DNA from: Candidatus Peribacter sp. UBA2144
Lineage (GTDB): Bacteria; Patescibacteriota; Gracilibacteria; Peribacterales; Peribacteraceae
DNA: 22,958 bases
NCBI GenBank assembly: GCA_002328295.1
Contig: DCXE01000086.1
Span: 1 to 22,958 of the forward strand
Reading direction: 5' to 3'
Below the pieces are notes generated by a model. The model saw only the letters and a list, made by a program, of their open reading frames with translations. It did no database searches and was not told the DNA's origin. How positions within the stretch are numbered: the stretch's first letter is position 1; each line of letters starts with the position of its first letter. Below are positions 14,717-21,580 of the stretch, in pieces. The position numbers and the translations under genes are program-made.

Positions 14717-16954
14717 TTATGCTTGCGTACCAATATAAACCTTCCTAGCTTTAGCTCCATCTGCAGGTCCTATCATATTCTTATCTTCCATAATATCCAG
14801 AAGCCTGGCGGCGCGGGCGTAGCCGACTTTGAGCTGACGCTGAAGTAAGCTTGCTGAGGCTCTGCCAGTTTCCTGAACAACTCGGACGGCTTCGAAGAAT
14901 AAATCATCTCCTCCATTATCATCGGCTTCCAGATCAATATTGTCATATGCTCCAGCTGGAATGTCTGCCTGATTATCATCATCTTCATCATCTTCTATTC
15001 CAATCTGCTCGGTAACTTTTCCTCCGCCTGCAATCTTAACGGCATTAATAATGCGTTCGACCTCTTTAGTCGAAACGAAGATGCCCTGAACGCGCATTGG
15101 CTTAGGCGTTGTTGCAGTCAGATACAAACTGTCTCCTTTGCCAAGAAGATCTTCTGCTCCAATACCATCGATGATCGTTCGAGAGTCAACAGAGCTTACA
15201 GTCCTAAATGCAATCCTTGTTGGAATGTTCGCTTTGATCAGTCCTGTAATAACATCAACGCTGGGCCTTTGTGTTGCAATGATGATGTGCATACCGGTGG
15301 CGCGGGCCATTTGCGCAATTCTTGCAATCATAGTTTCTGTGTCACGCCTGAACTGCCTCATCATAAGATCAGCCAATTCATCAACAACAAGAACCACGCG
15401 CGGAAGGACATTCTCCTCTTCCATTTGTTTCTCGTTGTATTCTGCGATGTTTCTAACCTTGGCATCAGCAAACTTATGAAGCCTGCGTCCCATCTCCGCA
15501 ACAATCCATCTGAGTGCCTGCAAGGCTTTTTCCGATTCTGTAATAACCGGAGTTAGCAAATGTGGAATGCCGTCGTATGGAACAAGCTCAACCCGTTTCG
15601 GGTCGATCATTATAAACTTAAGCTCATGCGGAGCGTTTTGATAGAGAAGAGATGCAAGAAATGCGTTCATGCAAACGGATTTTCCTGAGCCCGTTGCTCC
15701 AGCGACAAGTAGGTGAGGCATGCTTGCTAGGTCAGCTACGACCGCGTCTCCGGAGACGTCTCGTCCCAGAGGAAGCGTAAGAGAAGATGTACTTTGTGTA
15801 AATTCAGGGCTTTCCAAGATCTCCCTTAAATGCACCAAGGTTCTTTTTTCATTTGGCATCTCGATTCCAACCAAAGATTTGCCGGGGATCGGAGCCTCTA
15901 TTCTCAAGCTTGGTGCGGCTAGAGCAAGTGCCAAATCATTCTTCAGATTGGCAATTCTGCTTATTTTAACTCCCTCAGAAGGTTCCAAAGTGAACTGAGT
16001 TACTGTAGGTCCGGGACGAGCATCGCGAACAGTTACATCAACTTCAAATTCTTCAAGCTTCTCTTCGATAAGTTTCGCTTTGCTCTTTAGCTCCTCATCA
16101 TTAACGGTAATTTCGCTTTGGTCGCTGTCCAATAAATCGAAAGCAGGGAATGTCCATTCTTCGAACCTAGTATCCTTCATTTGCAATTCGTCTCCTTTTT
16201 TCACTTTTTCTTTTACATTTTTCTTGGATTTCTCTTTTGCAACCTTTTGAGCAAATGCAGGACGAATAATATTCAGCTCAGCTTCTTCTTCCTCATCCTC
16301 GTATTCTTCATCTTCATCCTCTTCTTCATCTTCCTCCTCATCTTCCTCCTCATCTTCTTCATCCCACTCGTCTTCTTCATCTTCATCAACTGTGCTTCGT
16401 CTTCTCTTTCTCTTTGGCTTGGGCAGTGCAACTTCTTTAACCCAACTGACCGTTGCACCAAAGTCAGGTTCAAAAGATATAAATAGTCCTATCAAAAATA
16501 ATGCTCCAAGAAATGTGTATCCTACAAGTCTTGTTGTAAATAGAACGAATGGAAGACTGACCGCGAACCCAATTGCTCCTGCAAGCTCGTCTCTTTTAAT
16601 GGCTAAGTCCTCGAGTGGAGCTTGCATGTGCATGACTCCAAGGAATGCGAGTATGCAGAGAAGTAAACCAACCGCACGCTTAGTTTCGAAATAATTTTCA
16701 GCGGAAAACCAATGCAGAAGTCCGGAACCTATCAGGAACAATGGGAAAAGCATTCCCCACTTGCCCAGGAAAAAAGTCAGAACTTTGCTGAGTGAAACAC
16801 CAATAGGTCCTGCTTGGTCTTGTAATGCAAGCAGCACAAGTATTCCAGCTCCAATTTGTACGATTCCGGAAATATGTCTGATTGTTGATTCACTTAGATC
16901 AAGAGAGGAAGATTTTTTCTTCGCTCTTCGTCGACGGGTGCGTCTTTTTGCCAT
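14717..16954 (-). CDS. ftsK: DNA translocase FtsK
   Basis: FtsK is a septal DNA pump that helps segregate chromosome ends during division. The 745-aa protein has a very basic N-terminus (MAKRRTRRRRAKKK), four or five transmembrane helices up to about residue 170, then an acidic linker (about residues 185-235, almost only D and E). The motor follows: Walker A GATGSGKS near 415, Walker B VVLVVDELADLMM, and ATQRPSVDVITGLIKANIPTRI. A C-terminal gamma winged helix (FFEAVRVVQETGRASASLLQRQ...) would read KOPS-like sites. The E. coli-type proline/glutamine-rich linker is replaced by the acidic one. A -10 TAATAC ends 6 nt before the ATG. Confidence 0.97.
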   Translation of the reverse strand: MAKRRTRRRRAKKKSSSLDLSESTIRHISGIVQIGAGILVLLALQDQAGPIGVSLSKVLTFFLGKWGMLFPLFLIGSGLLHWFSAENYFETKRAVGLLLCILAFLGVMHMQAPLEDLAIKRDELAGAIGFAVSLPFVLFTTRLVGYTFLGALFLIGLFISFEPDFGATVSWVKEVALPKPKRKRRRSTVDEDEEDEWDEEDEEEDEEEDEEEDEDEEYEDEEEEAELNIIRPAFAQKVAKEKSKKNVKEKVKKGDELQMKDTRFEEWTFPAFDLLDSDQSEITVNDEELKSKAKLIEEKLEEFEVDVTVRDARPGPTVTQFTLEPSEGVKISRIANLKNDLALALAAPSLRIEAPIPGKSLVGIEMPNEKRTLVHLREILESPEFTQSTSSLTLPLGRDVSGDAVVADLASMPHLLVAGATGSGKSVCMNAFLASLLYQNAPHELKFIMIDPKRVELVPYDGIPHLLTPVITESEKALQALRWIVAEMGRRLHKFADAKVRNIAEYNEKQMEEENVLPRVVLVVDELADLMMRQFRRDTETMIARIAQMARATGMHIIIATQRPSVDVITGLIKANIPTRIAFRTVSSVDSRTIIDGIGAEDLLGKGDSLYLTATTPKPMRVQGIFVSTKEVERIINAVKIAGGGKVTEQIGIEDDEDDDNQADIPAGAYDNIDLEADDNGGDDLFFEAVRVVQETGRASASLLQRQLKVGYARAARLLDIMEDKNMIGPADGAKARKVYIGTQA

Positions 16955-16960
16955 ACAAAG

Positions 16961-16966
16961 GTATTA
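16961..16966 (-). promoter_or_regulatory. Leaderless -10 element of ftsK
   Basis: The minus strand reads TAATAC, ending 6 nt before the ftsK ATG at 16954. No convincing -35 is visible and there is no Shine-Dalgarno. Confidence 0.4.
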
Positions 16967-16990
16967 ATAGCATAAGGTTTTAATTTACGC

Positions 16991-17016
16991 TAGCGCAGTG
17001 GCGCAGTAGCGCAGTA
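16991..17016. repeat. Left 26-bp inverted repeat of the four-helix-bundle cassette
   Basis: This is built of three tandem 8-mers, TAGCGCAG, TGGCGCAG, TAGCGCAG, plus TA. It matches the reverse complement of 17405-17430 at 24 of 26 positions. Its inner end is 5 nt from the -10 element of the enclosed gene. Confidence 0.8.
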
Positions 17017-17021
17017 CGTGA

Positions 17022-17027
17022 TAGTAT
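17022..17027 (+). promoter_or_regulatory. Leaderless -10 element of the four-helix-bundle gene
   Basis: TAGTAT ends 8 nt before the ATG at 17036. A -35 would fall within the left inverted repeat, so the repeat may be part of the promoter. Confidence 0.4.
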
Positions 17028-17035
17028 CGTCCGCT

Positions 17036-17398
17036 ATGGCCAAATTGGCGTCCAAAGGCTCCTACGAAGACCTTATTGTATGGCAAAAAGGAATGGATTT
17101 AGTTGATGCTGTAATGGAATTAGCTGAACAGTATCCCAAGGAGCATGTATACGGACTTGCTTCACAAACGCGCAATTCAGCAATTTCTATTCCATCTAAC
17201 ATTGCTGAAGGAAGAAGAAGAGGTTACAAAGCCGAGTTTAAAAGATTCCTGACGATCGCATATGGATCAGGTGCTGAACTGGAGACTCAAATTAAGATTG
17301 CGAAGAGACAGCCATTTGGAAGGGAACTGGATTTCTCAAGAATAGATAGCTTGCTCTCAGAGGTTATGAAGATGCTTAATGTGATGCTTCGAAAATAA
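17036..17398 (+). CDS. Four-helix-bundle protein, S23/IVP family
   Basis: This 120-aa protein matches the S23 (23S rRNA intervening-sequence protein) family: YEDLIVWQKGMDLVDAVMELA, then SQTRNSAISIPSNIAEGRRR, FLTIAYGSGAELETQI, and a final helix EVMKMLNVML. Family members are often encoded inside rRNA intervening sequences, and relatives serve as accessory proteins (Avd) in diversity-generating retroelements; a nucleic-acid-binding role is likely but unproven. No reverse transcriptase or rRNA is nearby. The gene is enclosed by 26-bp inverted repeats (16991-17016, 17405-17430), making a compact 440-bp cassette between two unrelated genes. The start at 17036 is chosen because MAKLASKGSYEDL follows a -10 at leaderless spacing; the frame is also open to 17018. 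Confidence 0.92.
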   Translation: MAKLASKGSYEDLIVWQKGMDLVDAVMELAEQYPKEHVYGLASQTRNSAISIPSNIAEGRRRGYKAEFKRFLTIAYGSGAELETQIKIAKRQPFGRELDFSRIDSLLSEVMKMLNVMLRK

Positions 17399-17404
17399 GA
17401 AGCC

Positions 17405-17430
17405 TACTGCGCTACTGAGCTACTGCGCTA
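17405..17430. repeat. Right 26-bp inverted repeat of the four-helix-bundle cassette
   Basis: Tandem 8-mers, reading TACTGCGC, TACTGAGC, TACTGCGC, TA, form the inverted partner of 16991-17016 with two mismatches. It begins 6 nt after the TAA of the enclosed gene. Confidence 0.8.
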
Positions 17431-17440
17431 AAAACCTCTG

Positions 17441-17468
17441 TTCATCACTAACTTCCACCTGCTACACT
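17441..17468 (+). promoter_or_regulatory. Leaderless promoter of the epimerase/reductase gene
   Basis: -35 TTCATC (17441-17446), a 16-nt spacer and -10 TACACT (17463-17468) end 9 nt before the ATG at 17478. Confidence 0.45.
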
Positions 17469-17477
17469 TGTCTCACT

Positions 17478-18311
17478 ATGCGAGTCGTAATCTTCGGGGC
17501 CTCCGGATACTTAGGCTCACAATTCATGAAAATGTATCCAGATTCCCATGCACCGAGCATTGATATAGGCGAAAAAGACCACGTTGTTTCCGCTTTGGAG
17601 GAATTCCAGCCCGATATTGTCATCAATGCTGTTGGCAGAACTGGTCGTCCAAATGTGGATTGGTGTGAAGATCATAAAGAGGAGACTATGTGGAGTAATG
17701 TGGCAGGACCCCTTATTCTCTTAAATGAATGCGGGAAGAGAGGGCTTTATTGGGTCCATATGGGTTCAGGATGCATTTACAACGGAGATAATGGTGGAAA
17801 GGGGTACAACGAGGAAGATGAGCCGAATTTTATGGAAAGCTTCTATTCCAAGAGTAAAGCGTGGGCAGATCAAATGCTTAAAGAGTTTCCGGAGCAAGTG
17901 CTTGTCCTCAGACTCCGAATGCCGTTTGATGGCACAGCAGAGGAGAGAAACCTGATCACAAAAATTGCTCACTATGACAAAGTTTTGGATGTGCAAAACT
18001 CCGTAACCTGTATTCCGGAGTTTCTGGAGGCAACCAAGCAGCTAATTGATAAGAAGAAGACAGGGCTTTATAACATTGTGAACTCCGGGACAATCTCTCC
18101 ATTTCAAATTATGGAGATGTATAAAGAGATTGTGGATCCGGCCAAAGAGTTCGCTGCAATTACAAATGATGAACTTCTGAAGATTGCCAAGGCTCCTCGC
18201 TCTAACTGCGTTCTAAATACTGATAAGCTTAAGAAAGAGGGGATTGAGCTCCGCCCTGTTGAGGAGGCAGTTAAAGATGCGCTGGAGGAGATTGCGAAGA
18301 ACTCCAAGTAA
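17478..18311 (+). CDS. NAD(P)-dependent sugar epimerase/reductase, RmlD-like, close to plant NRS/ER
   Basis: This 277-aa extended short-chain dehydrogenase has an N-terminal dinucleotide-binding GASGYLG, GRTGRPNVDWCEDHKEET, a serine-containing GSGCIY segment and the catalytic YxxxK as FYSKSKA (about residue 125). RmlD-family reductases make dTDP-L-rhamnose. The motifs GRPNVDWCE, HKxET, EEDxPNF and APRSNxxLxTxKL match, from memory, the plant bifunctional NRS/ER (UER1) and the RHM C-terminus, which do both 3,5-epimerisation and 4-reduction of NDP-4-keto-6-deoxyglucose. A one-enzyme route to NDP-rhamnose or a related deoxysugar is thus plausible. No other sugar-nucleotide genes are in the window. 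Confidence 0.85.
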   Translation: MRVVIFGASGYLGSQFMKMYPDSHAPSIDIGEKDHVVSALEEFQPDIVINAVGRTGRPNVDWCEDHKEETMWSNVAGPLILLNECGKRGLYWVHMGSGCIYNGDNGGKGYNEEDEPNFMESFYSKSKAWADQMLKEFPEQVLVLRLRMPFDGTAEERNLITKIAHYDKVLDVQNSVTCIPEFLEATKQLIDKKKTGLYNIVNSGTISPFQIMEMYKEIVDPAKEFAAITNDELLKIAKAPRSNCVLNTDKLKKEGIELRPVEEAVKDALEEIAKNSK

Positions 18312-18330
18312 AACTTGATTTTAGATGATT

Positions 18331-18350
18331 CAAGAATAGGCTCTTTCGCC
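18331..18350. terminator. Weak hairpin in the convergent epimerase/helicase interval
   Basis: ATAGGC-TCTTTC-GCCTAT forms a 6-bp stem in the 49-bp convergent gap. There is no T tract, so this is a low-confidence transcript end. Confidence 0.3.
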
Positions 18351-18360
18351 TATGGCTGAA

Positions 18361-19614
18361 TTACCTACGTCTTCTCTTATTTCTAAAACTTTTCTTATGC
18401 TTACGATTACCGGCATTACGCGGAGGACGTCGCGAGGTTTGCTTACGAGGTTTTTTTGGTGCACTAGATGATAGTTCCATTGGAACATGAGGCACAGATG
18501 TATGCTTTATGCGACGAAGTGGTGTGCGAATCAGTCGTTCTATGTCGCGAATGTTATGTGCCTGAGTTGGTGTTGCAAAAGAAATTGCCTTGCCTTCCTT
18601 ATCAGCCCTGCCTGTTCGTCCAATTCTGTGAATATAGTCAGAGGGATCATCTGGCAGATCGTAATTTATTACCAGTTCAATGTTTGTTACATCAATTCCA
18701 CGCGAGGCAATGTCTGTAGCAACAAGTACCTTGTGGGCTCCTCTCTTAAATCCTTCGAGAGCTTTTCTGCGTTGCACAAGCGATCGATTGGCGTGTATTT
18801 CTGCTGCTCGAAAATTGTTTTCATTAAGTGCACGTGTAATCTTTTTTGCACCATGCTTGGTACGCGAAAAGACCAGAATTTGTCCCTTGCTTTCTCTAAG
18901 AAGCGACTGTAGCAGTTTTAACTTGTTCTGCTGACGCACTATTATTAGTTCCTGTTCAACCTTCTCGGCTGTAGTTCCGGAAGGTGCAACTTCTATACGG
19001 AGTGGCAGATCCATCTGGGCAGTTGCAAGCTTTACAATTTCTTGGGGCATTGTTGCAGAAAAGAGCAAAGTCTGACGCTCACGAGGAACGTGAGCAAGAA
19101 TTCGATTGATCTGGGGTTTAAATCCCATATCAAGCATACGGTCTGCTTCGTCCAGTACAAGAATCTCTACTTCTCTAAGTGTAATCTTCTTTTTTTGAAG
19201 ATAATCATTTAGCCTGCCTGGTGTGGCAATTAAAATACGTGGATTATTCTTTAGCATCTTAAGTTGCATCGGTGCAGAGGCTCCACCAACAAATACTGCA
19301 GTGCGAATACCAAGAGCATCTGCAAATGGTTTGATAGCTTCTTCTACTTGGTATGCCAATTCGCGAGTAGGCAGAATAATTAATCCTCTCTTCTTTCCGG
19401 CGGCCAATTGCTGCAACATGGGGAGCCCGAAGGCAAAGGTTTTACCTGTGCCAGTCTGAGCTATGCCAATCAGATCTTTTCCTTCTAATGCCAATCCAAT
19501 CGCTTGATGCTGGATTGGAGTTGGTTTAGTAATGTTTTTTTCTGCAAGTATTTTCAAAATTGCAGGACTAATGCCGATCTCCTGAAAATCAGAAGATTGA
19601 TTATTGATATTCAT
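18361..19614 (-). CDS. DEAD-box RNA helicase (RhlE-like)
   Basis: This ATP-dependent RNA helicase likely acts in ribosome assembly or RNA turnover. The 417-aa protein has the Q motif (PTPIQHQAI), Walker A AQTGTGKT, PTRELA, TPGRLND, DEAD (LDEADRMLDMGF), SAT, and the C-terminal RecA domain with ATDIASRGID and HRIGRTGR. The tail (last 50 residues) is extremely basic (KKPRKQTSRRPPRNAGNRKH...RRRR), a typical RNA-binding extension. The start at MNINNQSSDF (19614) is chosen because it precedes the Q motif at the usual distance and a TATTAT -10 lies 8 nt upstream. The frame is open 8 codons further. It converges on the epimerase gene across 49 bp that hold a weak hairpin. Confidence 0.96.
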   Translation of the reverse strand: MNINNQSSDFQEIGISPAILKILAEKNITKPTPIQHQAIGLALEGKDLIGIAQTGTGKTFAFGLPMLQQLAAGKKRGLIILPTRELAYQVEEAIKPFADALGIRTAVFVGGASAPMQLKMLKNNPRILIATPGRLNDYLQKKKITLREVEILVLDEADRMLDMGFKPQINRILAHVPRERQTLLFSATMPQEIVKLATAQMDLPLRIEVAPSGTTAEKVEQELIIVRQQNKLKLLQSLLRESKGQILVFSRTKHGAKKITRALNENNFRAAEIHANRSLVQRRKALEGFKRGAHKVLVATDIASRGIDVTNIELVINYDLPDDPSDYIHRIGRTGRADKEGKAISFATPTQAHNIRDIERLIRTPLRRIKHTSVPHVPMELSSSAPKKPRKQTSRRPPRNAGNRKHKKSFRNKRRRR

Positions 19615-19622
19615 GTATCCGT

Positions 19623-19628
19623 ATAATA
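19623..19628 (-). promoter_or_regulatory. Leaderless -10 element of the DEAD-box helicase gene
   Basis: The minus strand reads TATTAT, ending 8 nt before the ATG at 19614. Confidence 0.5.
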
Positions 19629-19780
19629 CTCGTCTCAAGGCTCAATTGAGAGTAAATACTAAAGTTAATTATTAATATTTATTACAAATATTTCAATTAA
19701 ATAGCCTTTTTGATGGAAAAAAACTCAAATACGGGCTAAAGTAAACTTAACACACTTGTGTACCTATTCCACTCTCTCTC

Positions 19781-20014
19781 ATTCATAAAAAAAACGAATT
19801 CTGTTCTACAAAAGGATGTAACAAGCCAACCGATGGCAAGCAATACTGCAAAAACCATCTTTCGATAGATGAACGCAGAAAAATGACATCAAAACAACAA
19901 TCCAAAATTCGATCAGGGTGTTGTAGCGCAAAGTGTACTGTTGGAGAAGTTCATGAGCATGGAACTCAGTATTGTGCAAAGTGCAAGCAGGCATGTTGTT
20001 GGAAGAAGGTGTAG
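19781..20014 (+). CDS. Small double zinc-finger protein, start codon unresolved
   Basis: This lies in an otherwise empty 480-bp gap (19615-20094). The frame encodes FCSTKGCNKPTDGKQYCKNH followed by CCSAKCTVGEVHEHG and TQYCAKCKQACCWKKV, then TAG. The two halves look like a duplicated zinc-binding module: C-x4-C-x9-C-x2-H and C-x3-C-x15-C-x2-C, each with QYC. Open frame runs from 19751, but no ATG, GTG or TTG precedes the first finger. ATT at 19781 would give 77 residues; the first ATG (19883) gives only 43 residues and loses finger one. Either a rare start, an indel in the run of eight A at 19787-19794, or a decaying gene explains this. No function can be assigned. Confidence 0.5.
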   Translation: MHKKNEFCSTKGCNKPTDGKQYCKNHLSIDERRKMTSKQQSKIRSGCCSAKCTVGEVHEHGTQYCAKCKQACCWKKV

Positions 20015-20094
20015 CTTTGAATTTAGATAAGTCTAGAATTCTATTACTTGGTGCTGTAGAGTGTATAAAATTTGATTATTTCTTTTAACCGAGT

Positions 20095-21118
20095 ATGGAA
20101 AAAGTCTTTGAAAGACTTAAAAACGAAATGTGGTTCTTTGCTCTTATTGCCGCACTGATAGTGGTGTCATATATAGTTTTTCCATATAAACAAATAGCAA
20201 TGTGGTTTGGATTTGCAGTTGCAGGATATAGCTCTATCGCAAATGACAGTATTCAGACACTTGGAACGTTTCTCTCGAGTAATAAAACAGTAAGAAGAAT
20301 TATATTATGGATATTCATTGCAGGAATATTGGTACTTACAAATGTATTTGGATGGATTGTAAACAATGGAGACATTGCGTATGGGAGGCTTTCCTCCATA
20401 CCGCAACCGGATGTATTTACCTTCGCAACACTCTCAGGCCCCATAATTCTGATTATACTCACACGGTTTCGTATGCCGGTGAGTACCACGTTTTTTAATA
20501 CTCAGTGCTCTTTCCAGTGCTGTTGTTATTCAGGGAATGCTTATAAAAACACTGTTCGGATATTCGATAGCATTTATATCTGCAATTGTACTTTGGACAG
20601 TTTTATCATTTCTATATCACCACGAATTCCCTTCATCAAAATATAACAAGAAACATTGGCGAGCATTCCAAGCGTGTTCCACTGCCTTTCTTTGGAGTAT
20701 GTGGCTGATGCAAGATACAGCAAATGTAGCAGTGTTCCTACCTAGGTCACTATCCTTAATGCAACTAATAATGGTAGTCTCGTACTTTGTTATTATTCTG
20801 GCATTTTTGATGTTCTTTCGTGGTGGAAAGATCCAAGTTGTAGTAACAGAAAAAACTGATCTTACGGATATACGTGCTGCTACGATTATTGACCTTTGTT
20901 ATGGACTGGTACTATTTGTATTTAAGATTTGGAATTCTTTGCCAATGAGTACAACTTGGGTTTTTCTGGGGCTTCTGGCAGGCCGTGAAATTGCACTGAC
21001 GCTATTTTCAAAAAATCCTAGACCTTATAAAAGAACTGCTAACCTTGTTTTCAAGGATATTATACGCGCCGGCGCTGGACTGCTCATCTCTCTCATTATT
21101 GTAATTTTTATTATGTAG
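20095..21118 (+). pseudogene. PiT-like inorganic phosphate permease, interrupted by a +1 frameshift
   Basis: Two overlapping open frames (20095-20646 and 20537-21118) join into one permease of about 340 aa if one T is dropped from the T6 run at 20491-20496. The protein then reads MPVSTTFLILSALSSAVVIQGMLIKTLFGYSIAF without a break. About nine hydrophobic helices are predicted. Signature-like sites appear in both halves: SIANDSIQTLGT with MPVSTT, and MQDTANVAVF with LPMSTTWVFLGLLAGRE. This is the inverted duplication expected of the PiT (PF01384) family, usually cation-coupled phosphate transport at the cytoplasmic membrane. As written, the first frame stops after 183 aa. A sequencing indel, transcript slippage or true inactivation are all possible. 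Confidence 0.75.
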
Positions 21119-21215
21119 GGTCTTGCTTAGGTGCATGTAGGATGTCGAAAATATGAGCTAGTAGATTGAATAGCCAGAGCGTTTATATATGATAATATAA
21201 GTACAGTGGGTCGGC

Positions 21216-21245
21216 CCCGCACCACTCGCTACACTCGGGTGCGGG
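21216..21245. repeat. GC-rich palindromic hairpin upstream of the tRNA genes
   Basis: CCCGCACC (21216-21223) pairs with GGTGCGGG (21238-21245) around a 14-nt loop that contains ACTCG twice. It stands out by GC content from the AT-rich surroundings (21119-21297 otherwise holds only the tRNA promoter). There is no T tract, so it is a palindromic repeat and not a clear terminator. Confidence 0.5.
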
Positions 21246-21260
21246 ACGAGTAGCTCATTA

Positions 21261-21289
21261 TGTTAAGATTCCATTAAGTTCATTATTAA
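21261..21289 (+). promoter_or_regulatory. tRNA promoter
   Basis: -35-like TGTTAA (21261-21266), a 17-nt spacer and -10 TATTAA (21284-21289) end 8 nt before the mature 5' end of tRNA-Tyr at 21298. Confidence 0.5.
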
Positions 21290-21297
21290 TCAACCTT

Positions 21298-21382
21298 GGG
21301 TCGGTACCGAAGCGGTCAAACGGGTCTGGCTGTAAACCAGATGTCTCTGACTTCGGGGGTTCGAATCCCTCCCGGCCCACCA
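21298..21382 (+). tRNA. tRNA-Tyr (anticodon GTA)
   Basis: The 85-nt class II tRNA has a 7-bp acceptor stem GGGTCGG/CCGGCCC (one G-T pair). The anticodon stem TCTGG/CCAGA encloses the loop CTGTAAA with anticodon GTA (21332-21334). A long variable arm is present, and the T arm is GGGGG-TTCGAAT-CCCTC. Discriminator A and an encoded CCA end it. Confidence 0.95.
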
Positions 21383-21383
21383 C

Positions 21384-21459
21384 GCCACCTTAGCTCAGTT
21401 GGCAGAGCAACAGTTTTGTAAACTGTGGGTCCCCGGTTCGAGCCCGGGAGGTGGCTCCA
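21384..21459 (+). tRNA. tRNA-Thr (anticodon TGT)
   Basis: A 76-nt tRNA begins one base after the CCA of tRNA-Tyr. The acceptor stem is GCCACCT/AGGTGGC. The anticodon loop TTTGTAA, within stem ACAGT/ACTGT, carries TGT. The T arm is CCCGG-TTCGAGC-CCGGG, with discriminator T and an encoded CCA. The two tRNAs are certainly cotranscribed. Confidence 0.95.
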
Positions 21460-21533
21460 GCCGTCGCTTCATCAGGATGATTTGTTGATGGAACGACGGC
21501 TGGTCAGCCGAAGCCTTGGCGAAGGCTGGCTGG
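21457..21533 (+). other. Two consecutive hairpins between tRNA-Thr and rpmG
   Basis: The first hairpin starts with the CCA of tRNA-Thr itself: CCAGCCGTCG (21457-21466) pairs with CGACGGCTGG (21494-21503), and the stem extends inward imperfectly. The second (21505-21533) pairs CAGCC with GGCTG around an inner GCCTT-GGCG-AAGGC stem. Neither has a T tract. They probably mark processing or attenuation between the tRNAs and rpmG. Confidence 0.45.
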
Positions 21534-21574
21534 ATGAAGTAGAAAAGATGAAGCTATGGCTGGCAGGCCACTAA

Positions 21575-21580
21575 TATAAA
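21575..21580 (+). promoter_or_regulatory. Possible leaderless -10 element of rpmG
   Basis: TATAAA ends 8 nt before the rpmG ATG. No strong -35 is seen, so rpmG may also be cotranscribed with the tRNAs. Confidence 0.35.

Noticed and set aside
16181..16486. Plus-strand frame of 101 aa rich in Phe, Ile and Leu
   Set aside because: It is the antisense of the FtsK acidic and basic linker codons; no promoter or family likeness.
17036..17398. Diversity-generating retroelement with the four-helix-bundle gene as avd
   Set aside because: No reverse transcriptase, template/variable repeat pair or variable target protein is found within the window.
21216..21245. Intrinsic terminator before the tRNA genes
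   Set aside because: The stem is strong but no T tract follows on either strand, so it was recorded as a palindromic repeat.
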